Shown in pieces: positions 59,306 to 64,000 of a stretch of DNA of 64,000 nucleotides. The notes under the pieces were generated by a model. The model was not told where the DNA came from. It made no database searches and saw only the letters and a program-made list of their open reading frames with translations. The first letter of the stretch is position 1; every line of letters begins with the position of its first letter. This DNA comes from Haemonchus contortus. Lineage: Eukaryota; Nematoda; Chromadorea; Rhabditida; Trichostrongylidae. The stretch is from positions 39,990,519 through 40,054,518 of the forward strand of contig LS997565.1 of NCBI GenBank assembly GCA_000469685.2, given 5' to 3'. The position numbers were made by a program, and so were the translations under genes.

Positions 59306-59934
59306 CCGTTCCGGGATGGGGTAGCGCTACGTCAGTGTGGGACTGGTCGGACACGGGCGGGGATAAGAGGCGGGTTGTCTGTATTCTGAACACGACTGCC
59401 ATACCAGTAACGCTCGCAAGTTGATTGCATGCGACGTTGCGTCATTCACAGATATCTGTTAGCTTAGTAAGCCAAAGGGTTAGTTCAGCATCATGTAGCT
59501 ATTCATTCTGCAGCTTTTGGCTGAGATATTGAATGGACCGGGTAATACGAACCCATCACCCTGTTGGCAACTGAAACCGTACCTCGACAATATTCCTACT
59601 ATAAGGATAATTATTAAGTCCTTGGCCTTAATCAATCGTGCATATGGGATAATTCTCGGCATTCGACTTCGGACTTCAGTATCGTAGTAGCAGTATGATG
59701 GGCCTAAACAAAAACTTGCGGAAACCAGTGGCCATGCCAGTGTTTCCGTCCCCAAGACGAATGTGGTCCTGAATAACCGAATTCGAGGATTAAGTTTGGT
59801 TGGCCTCAGTATCTACCTAGACTGGAATCGACCATGCGTGTGTGACATTGCGCCACTTGCCAACTACATCACCTTTACTCTTCCTCCAATTATGAGAAAC
59901 CTTTGAAATGTAACTTTTAAACATTCCATAAAAG

Positions 59935-59944
59935 CCCCCCCCCC
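59935..59944. repeat. C10 homopolymer
   Basis: Ten consecutive C on the plus strand. Confidence 0.8.
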
Positions 59945-60486
59945 TCCACGTCACCTATGATGATCTTACACAGGATTACTTGTAACGTTCCCTGTAATTT
60001 TTCGTCCATCTGTCAACTGGAAGTCAGGAAGTCTTGAATAGGAACCTTGCTGGGCTTTACGTCTTCGTAAGGAGGGCGTGTAATGTGTGTATGTGAAGCT
60101 GATGTTAATCCCAACACGTTTAAAGGCTGGGTGTTGCTTGCGGATTAATAAGATTATGAAAAACTATCAAAAAAACGAAAACTGAAAATCTGGCACCTCA
60201 GAAAAAAAAGGAGATTCAACCATAACGACCGCTTTTCCATGTTGAAGCTCTACGGCTCGAAAAGTACGGAAATTAGTCGGATCCGCAACATAGGCCCAAA
60301 GTCGGAGTTGGTCCTTCTAAATTGAAAAGTGTCGGCAGTAAAAGCTCACCTCATTGAAATAACCTCCAGTGAAATAACCACTCCCATCTCCTTGCCGTTA
60401 CACCGCATTGTAGCCTCTTGCTGATTGAATCTTTTCAACAAGAGGCCACCCACCAGAACAACGGCCAGGAGATGGGAGTAATAACC

Positions 60487-60879
60487 CTATGAGGAAAGGG
60501 AACTTGCTAAATTATACCGTTTAACATGATGGTAAATCAAAATGTAAAAATCTCCCAAAGATTCATCAATGAGAGCTCTACAATATTCTCGAGTACCACG
60601 ATCCATACGTAAGCTGTCGACGAAATCACGTTTGAATGATAGATTCCCATTATGCTTCGCACAGGAGCTACAATTAAGCGATCGCCACAATCCTGTATCT
60701 TCAGCTATGCTCACTCTGACATCTTCTCTTAGTGTTATACCATAACATTGTTGATCAGCAACTATTAGCCGTAATGGTTTACTCCGGCCGCCAAAGAAGA
60801 AACTGCATTCCACAGGGATGACGAAATTCACCCACATGCCTAATTGGAGAGGAAATCTACTACAGTATGGCGAAGTCAT
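60487..60879 (-). other. Uncharacterised 130-codon frame
   Basis: Longest open frame in the right flank that is not explained by a repeat. It reads as soluble protein with a Cys pair (NCSSCAKHNG), RMDRGTREYCRALIDESLGD and a Tyr/His-rich C-terminus. No domain recognised. It lies next to a SINE fragment, so it may belong to a decayed element; an isolated exon of a real gene is also possible. Confidence 0.25.
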
Positions 60880-61014
60880 GCTAGTAGAGAAAACAAGAAG
60901 CTATCGAAGAGTAAGTGCTTTGATGACACATACATATTCTATGTGAGTCATCGCTGCCAATATAACGTCCAAAAGAAGTCATCCTGAACGGTATTTCTCA
61001 ACATGGGAGGTCTT

Positions 61015-61245
61015 GAAGAATTGAGTCTTCCGACGTTTATAGACCCGTATCAGGGATGGGTCCAAAGTTCATATGACCTTCATTGAAAGCCGCATGTAGT
61101 GGCGTTCTGGGTGCGCATAGACTTCAATGACTTGCGATGTCCAGACGATGTTCACAGATGTCTGGTAAGAGCTCTACCACAGGAACCCCGGTATAACTTC
61201 CCGCAAGCTATCGGTTCACCAGCATGTGGGCTCTGGGAATGAATC
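61015..61245 (-). repeat. SINE tail and middle, minus strand
   Basis: Minus strand: CAAGTCATTGAAGTCTATGC, CAGAACGCCACTACATGC, CATCCCTGATACGGG, then CGGAAGACTC, following the family tail order. Confidence 0.45.
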
Positions 61246-61587
61246 AAATTAAGAGATTTTTTGTGAACTCGCTATGAATTTTCAAACTTTGATATGAATG
61301 GGTATCCCTCAAAGACACACCTATTATGAAACTAGGCCAACTGCTTGACCTGAAATCTTGAGAGCTGCCCATAAAAAAGCTGTTCATGGAATTTAATGTC
61401 TCAAATTCAACCATTGCGGCATTCGCCCTGATCTTTTCAATCATATGTGGTAATTGTTCATTCTTATCAACAGCTAAGTGGATCTAGTTTACGTGTGGGT
61501 TTCGAGAGAACGAGCATATCCGTTGTCTACCAAACTGAGACGATCCATACCTGTTTAGTAGCGGGTATGCTTAACTAGATATCTCAG

Positions 61588-61706
61588 CTGCGGGCTATCA
61601 ACATATGGCGCGCTATCATCAACACAAGGAAGCCGAAGACGACAGTGACCCAGATGGGGATCGACCTAAAAAGTTGCGACGACATAACTATGACTATCTT
61701 CCATGA
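61588..61706 (+). other. Possible short terminal exon
   Basis: After a CTCAG acceptor-like site the frame stays open to a TGA at 61704-61706 and encodes a hydrophilic tail (KEAEDDSDPDGDRPKK then LRRHNYDYLP). Acidic-then-basic composition looks coding, but no partner exon was found. Confidence 0.2.
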
Positions 61707-62415
61707 CATAGAATCGCAATCACTTGTACTGGGTGAACCAAAAACATGGACGTCATAATCCACAAATTTCTGAGGATGAAATAATCTCTTAAGGCTAATT
61801 CAATTTCACTTCCACTCATTCGCATTCAACAAGCGGAAGAGCGTAGTAGAATTACTCGTGATTCTAGTGATGACCATATAAAAGGCTACTGAATGCAGAG
61901 AAACGAATCAACCAAAGGAAAAGCCGGAAGGGTTAGAAAGGCCGGCGTTTTCAAAGGTAGGAATATTACAATAATGAGTCTGTGAGTCGGCCGTGATCCC
62001 AGGTGACTCATCAACAGGAAGGCAACACAGAATCATTGCTTATCGAAGCTGTCGATAGGGTGGTTGTGAAGCAGAAACACATTTGCCATTTCTATCGCAT
62101 ACACAAATTCCACTTCCCTTTCGATTTCAACAGGCTTTGTAAAAACTGCAGCAGTTTGCAAACTGTTTTGAGTGGGAACGCTCACCATTTCACCTTTTTC
62201 TCTAATCAGCTTTCGCGACAGAGGCAATCGTCACAAATAAAACGATGGGCACAAGCAGAAACAACAACTCTTCACTCCTTTCGAGTGTGCATAGGATGTA
62301 GAAAATAAATTCAAGAAGGACAAGTCTGAAGCAACAAATCTGTCGTGTTAGGACTACATAAATAATCGCCGTTGAATTGTCCTGCACCAACAGAACTTCT
62401 GTGCAGTCTTTTTTA

Positions 62416-62969
62416 CAGGGTGGGCCAAAATTATGATTACACAGACATCACATCCCCAAAAACGAATAGAAGGCTAAAAAAGCAAACTAATGTCATCTAT
62501 CACTAATCTCTTATCAAAATAGTACTCTTATCAATAGTAATAATAGTATCAATATCAAAATAGTCATTTTGGGCTGAGAATGAACTTCGCTGCTACGCAG
62601 AACTTCGCCCTGCCTCATTGAAACTCCCATTGAATGTAAAGGCAGGCCTCTTAGGATTACCACTCCTATCTGCAATTGTTCCTAACTCTTGCAAGCGTCT
62701 TATAATCAAATGTACCCCCTGCCTTGTTACGCTGAATCGTCTGTAGATGCACCGTGCCAAAAGTGCTCGTAAATGCAACGTGACGATTTATTCACGGGAT
62801 GATTACGCATACATTATTTTCAAAATCTACCAAAAGTTTAGTATCACTAGGAAGGTAATAATGTAATCTACCTTTTAAAATAGAAGAAAGCGAACGAATT
62901 GCTATGACCTCCGAGAAGATTCGTTATGAGCGTCAGCGCTCGCTGTAATCATAATTCTGGCCCATCCTG
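62416..62969 (-). mobile_element. Mariner deletion derivative
   Basis: A 554-bp element flanked by TA (62414-62415, 62970-62971) with the same inverted ends as the 25265-26528 element (CAGGGTGGGCCAAAA). It keeps the minus-strand transposase N-terminal piece (62593-62778: IYRRFSVTRQ, RLQELGTIADRSGNPKR) but lacks the rest, so it is an internally deleted, non-autonomous relative. Confidence 0.88.
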
Positions 62970-63095
62970 TATATTCTCTCTCCCTTTTATGTCTTCTATA
63001 TTTCCTCTTTTTCAATTCCGCCATCATCTCACTTCTTAACTCTTTGAATGCTCTTATTAGTAGTTTTCACGTATTTAGCAGTGTCAAGTGACATA

Positions 63096-63616
63096 CAGTA
63101 GCGCTCAAAAGTCTTCGGTGAAATGGTTCTTCAGCCGTATTTTTCATTCGTAGCTCCCTTCCTACTGGATCTGATTATGCGTAATTACAATATTTGTAGC
63201 GTGGGTGAATTGTGAATATTTACCACTATTAACCTGCAATCTGGTCATGTTCCAGGTCCAAAGAGCATGAACTCAAAGTCGACTGAAAATACAGGTGATG
63301 ACCCTTCTAGAATCTCTTTCCTTTTTGTCTTGTCTAAAGTGTACGAGCGGTAATGCCAAACACAATAGATGAGAAAAACGCGCATAAGGTGCGAATAAGT
63401 GCAGACGTCAATAACTTTGATTTTAGCAAAATCTGCTACTGCAACAAACACCTTGCTCTATCTGTGGATATTTCAGCTTTGCAGTCAAATAGTGTTGGGT
63501 AGGGTGAATATGCTCTAGTTGAACATATCCAAATTTTGCGTGATTTGGTCTACTAAGAAAAAGTTATGAACGAAAATGCGTCAAAGCATTTCACCGAAGA
63601 CTTTTGAGCGCTACTG
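63096..63616. mobile_element. Tc1-type MITE
   Basis: A 521-bp element flanked by TA (63094-63095, 63617-63618) with exact inverted ends of about 30 bp starting CAGTAGCGCTCAAAAGTC. CAGT ends and TA target are typical of Tc1-like elements. The interior has no transposase frame. Confidence 0.88.
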
Positions 63617-64000
63617 TAGGTTTGCCCAACAGTAAACAATAGGACTCCCTCCTGTGAACGATGGGGATTTTGTACTAGAAATTCTTTTTCGAGTACAATC
63701 CTATGTTTTGTTCGAGGAGAACTTATGTTAGAGGATTCAAATTTGGGCATCTGAGAGGGCCACAAGAACTGGTTCTTTCCATGAGTTTGTCACGTTGCAA
63801 AGTAGAGAAGCTCCGGACGCCTGATGGTGCAATAGAGTAATTCAATATACTGGCTTCTACCGCTGCACTATGCAAAAACCTAATATCTTATTCTATGATC
63901 TGTAACAACGTTATTGAATCCCTGGAAACTCCCTGACATATTCCACAAATTTGAGCTTATTTCCTGCTTCATATTTCCGGAAACAAGTGCACATGAAGAA

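Noticed and set aside
61060..61250. Plus-strand protein-like frame (VRIDFNDLRCPDD)
   Set aside because: The sequence is better explained as the tail of a minus-strand SINE copy.

Overview
The window looks like nuclear DNA of a strongylid-type (clade V, hookworm-like) nematode. This is inferred from an HNF4-derived supplementary nuclear receptor, a ground-like (Hedgehog-related) gene, a nematode BEL/Pao retrovirus-like element carrying an env module, mariner/Tc1 elements flanked by TA, long poly-G/C runs, and small exons split by large introns. No bacterial features, CRISPR array or functional rRNA/tRNA gene were seen. All host genes are interrupted by introns. I assembled them by hand from exons that share splice phase and family motifs, and the long uninterrupted frames outside the retroelement are mostly accidental.

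Layout. (1) 4072-13015, plus strand: a complete 12-exon MBOAT lysophospholipid acyltransferase of the LPCAT3/MBOAT5 type (C. elegans mboa-6 group), with the catalytic Asn and His and a C-terminal dilysine ER signal. (2) 13.0-31.1 kb: no gene recognised. The stretch holds two decayed mariner elements, a perfect 79-bp-arm palindrome inside one of them, a GC-rich foldback element, SINE copies, a dispersed repeat pair and doubtful coding-like scraps. (3) 31065-40749, minus strand: a 9.7-kb BEL/Pao endogenous retrovirus with 395-bp LTRs that I read as identical. It has a target duplication, a tRNA-Gly-type primer site, an array of structured hairpins in the leader, and one open 2589-codon frame running gag-protease-RT-RNaseH-integrase-env. 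The env part resembles a phlebovirus-type Gn/Gc pair. (4) 46462-56028, plus strand: a nuclear receptor in at least 15 exons; its 5' exon was not found. (5) 57457-59127, minus strand: a four-exon secreted ground-like protein (grl family). (6) 59.4-64 kb: SINE, a mariner deletion derivative and a Tc1-type MITE.

A tRNA-derived SINE family with pol III box A/B-like heads and a shared 3' tail is scattered throughout on both strands, including inside introns of both large genes. The host genes are unrelated in function (membrane phospholipid remodelling, ligand-regulated transcription, secreted cuticle/signalling protein) and show no sign of an operon.
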